A DNA stretch of 64,000 nt from Tilletiaria anomala UBC 951 (lineage: Eukaryota > Basidiomycota > Exobasidiomycetes > Georgefischeriales > Tilletiariaceae). The stretch's first letter is position 1; each line of letters begins with the position of its first letter. The DNA lies in contig NW_013546922.1 in NCBI RefSeq assembly GCF_000711695.1, positions 1-64,000 of the forward strand, written 5' to 3'. Made by a program: the position numbers and the translations under genes. Under the pieces are notes generated by a model that saw only the letters and a list, made by a program, of their open reading frames with translations, had not been told where the DNA came from and made no database searches. Shown here one piece after another: positions 62,687 to 64,000 of the stretch.

Positions 62687-64000
62687 ATGTCCCACAACGC
62701 GCAGGACGCAAAACCCTCGTCTTCCACACAGTCCTTTTACAGCACAATGAGAGAATACACTCACACTCTTTCTCAAGAAACGCGAATAGAGAGTGCGCCA
62801 AAAGCAGCAGCAACGGCTGTGGTGCCAGCGCTAGCGCCTTGCTCAGCGTTGGTAGAGCCTGTCATAGACGCTCGCAGACGGCGGCGCCAACGAAAGCACC
62901 GTTCTCCAACCGCGATGCCAGCGTCAGCACGAGTGTCATTATCAAAGAGCCTTCCTTGCGCCGCATGGGCAGCGGTGCTGCTAGCCGCGCTCGCAGGGCA
63001 GACAGTAGCTGCAGCCGCTGTGCCCGTGCCGCCAGGTTCGTCGCCGCGCGTGCTTCTGCCGAACGCGCCGGATGTACTGGCGCAGGCACAACAGCAGGCG
63101 CAAGCTGAGGCTTACCAGCAGGCACAGGCGGCCGCCCTCGCACAAGCACAGCAGCACGCACAGCAGGTACAGCAATTGAGCTCTCAGCTGCCTTCCATCC
63201 CGACACGGCCCTCTGTTCAATCGCAGCATCAAACGTCCTCAATAGGTTCAACAGACATGATCTATGGGCGTCCAGTCATCGTCAGGCCCGCCAACGCTCC
63301 GTCCGCCGCGAGCATTGCGAATACCGCCGACATTGTCTACAGTGGCACACATGCGAGTCAACTCTCGGGTGCCGGTGTTGCGCCATCGAGAGCTACCATT
63401 TCCAAATCCAACGCGAACGCCAACGCAAGCAATGGCGGTGGCCTGTCTGATATTCCGATTACTACATCGGCTCAGCCAGGCGCCAGCGCAGAGGTCCCGC
63501 AGACCTTTGGCGGACAAGTACAGGCCCTGCCAGTGCAGTCACTGCCGCAGCAAATATCGTCCCAACCTAACCGGGTCCTTGCTTCATGGCAGACAGTGGG
63601 CTCTGAGGCACCCACAATTTCAAGTCGACGCGATTACATCTTCGCGTCGATGGCGAATGGTGGTGTCTACTCGGAAGAGGAGCAGCGATTCCTCCTCCAG
63701 CACTGGCTGCAGATGCATGGCGAGAGGCATCTGCAGAGCAGCGTCAGCAGCGTAGGCGGTCTCCAGCGCAGGCGCGCGAGTCACGGTGGCGATGGCGATG
63801 ATGAAGACAGTTCTAGCGGCTCAAGTGACAGTAGGGGGGCAAAGTCGGATTCTGACTCGAGCTCAGGAGCACCGTCCGCATCGGAGGATGTCCTCACTTC
63901 CAATGGGGGAAGTCCCTCCAGCGACAACGACCACAGCAGCAGTAGCAGTGATGATGGCAGCTCAGATGCTGCGTTCCCTGCTAATGATGCGCTAGCTGGC
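62687..64000 (+). CDS. 5' part of an unrecognised gene running off the right edge
   Basis: The ATG at 62687 (MSHNAQDAKPSSSTQSFYST) opens a frame of 438 codons that has no stop before the window ends. Residues about 60-75 are very basic (DARRRRRQRKHR). A hydrophobic Ala/Leu-rich segment (CAAWAAVLLAALAGQTVAAA) at about residues 103-122 could be a membrane span. It is followed by a Gln/Ala-rich coiled-coil-like stretch with repeated QAQ units. Near the right edge are a more ordered block (YIFASMANGGVYSEEEQRFL, then LQHWLQMHGERHL) and acidic Ser/Asp runs. The basic block just before the hydrophobic segment would fit a type II signal anchor. No family recognised; the C-terminus is missing. Confidence 0.7.
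   Translation, partial: MSHNAQDAKPSSSTQSFYSTMREYTHTLSQETRIESAPKAAATAVVPALAPCSALVEPVIDARRRRRQRKHRSPTAMPASARVSLSKSLPCAAWAAVLLAALAGQTVAAAAVPVPPGSSPRVLLPNAPDVLAQAQQQAQAEAYQQAQAAALAQAQQHAQQVQQLSSQLPSIPTRPSVQSQHQTSSIGSTDMIYGRPVIVRPANAPSAASIANTADIVYSGTHASQLSGAGVAPSRATISKSNANANASNGGGLSDIPITTSAQPGASAEVPQTFGGQVQALPVQSLPQQISSQPNRVLASWQTVGSEAPTISSRRDYIFASMANGGVYSEEEQRFLLQHWLQMHGERHLQSSVSSVGGLQRRRASHGGDGDDEDSSSGSSDSRGAKSDSDSSSGAPSASEDVLTSNGGSPSSDNDHSSSSSDDGSSDAAFPANDALAG

Overview
The window is nuclear DNA of a filamentous or yeast-like fungus. Most genes are interrupted by short introns (about 50-130 nt, donors mostly GTRAGT or GTGCGT, acceptors YAG), the coding DNA is GC-rich, and many proteins carry long Ala/Ser/Gly/Asp low-complexity stretches. 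The gene set (Ctr9, Pre2, Uba1, Sfa1, Sco1, Naa50, Sno1, Nsr1, a METTL4-like methylase, a Cya5-like PPR protein) and the intron style suggest a basidiomycete. Ustilaginomycotina (smut relatives) is my best guess, but that is inference. I saw no transposon, virus-like element, rRNA, convincing tRNA or CRISPR array.

Layout. 0-4.8 kb: PRE2 (proteasome beta5, minus) and a weakly supported minus-strand gene of unknown function. 4.8-8.5 kb: an intron-rich oligopeptide transporter (plus). 8.6-12.7 kb: CTR9 (minus), divergent from a histidine-phosphatase-superfamily gene (13.2-14.4 kb). 14.6-19.3 kb: a giant PPR protein (minus), divergent from the nucleolin-like NSR1/gar2 gene (19.7-21.4 kb). 21.7-23.6 kb: a METTL4-like adenine methyltransferase (minus). 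23.6-26.5 kb: gene-poor, ending in an unrecognised conserved-looking gene. 26.7-28.9 kb: an alpha/beta hydrolase of the CGI-58/CLD1 type (minus). 30.4-31.0 kb: a three-exon gene for an 88-residue protein. 31.9-35.4 kb: UBA1 (minus). 36.0-36.5 kb: a three-exon gene for an 86-residue membrane protein matching yeast YPR170W-B (V-ATPase Vo subunit f). 38.1-39.6 kb: SFA1 (glutathione-dependent formaldehyde dehydrogenase). 39.6-43.7 kb: a 4.1-kb stretch without a recognisable gene. 43.7-48.2 kb: a 1466-residue disordered protein. 48.8-51.6 kb: a cation diffusion facilitator with a very long N-terminus. 52.2-55.5 kb: an unrecognised protein of about 1000 residues. 56.2-60.8 kb: a compact housekeeping cluster (HSBP1-like, NAA50, SCO1, SNO1/PDX2). 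62.7-64 kb: the 5' part of a gene that runs off the right edge.

No biosynthetic cluster or operon is apparent. The genes are mostly independent housekeeping functions: protein turnover (PRE2, UBA1), transcription and RNA (CTR9, NSR1), mitochondrial biogenesis (PPR protein, SCO1, the CLD1-type hydrolase), transport and acidification (OPT, CDF, V-ATPase f), formaldehyde detoxification (SFA1) and vitamin B6 (SNO1). The least described material is the two tiny multi-exon genes (30.4 and 36.0 kb), the unrecognised genes at 25.9, 43.7, 52.2 and 62.7 kb, the in-frame 84-nt intron of the METTL4-like gene, and a 67-bp inverted repeat with CACGTG ends at 61.4 kb.
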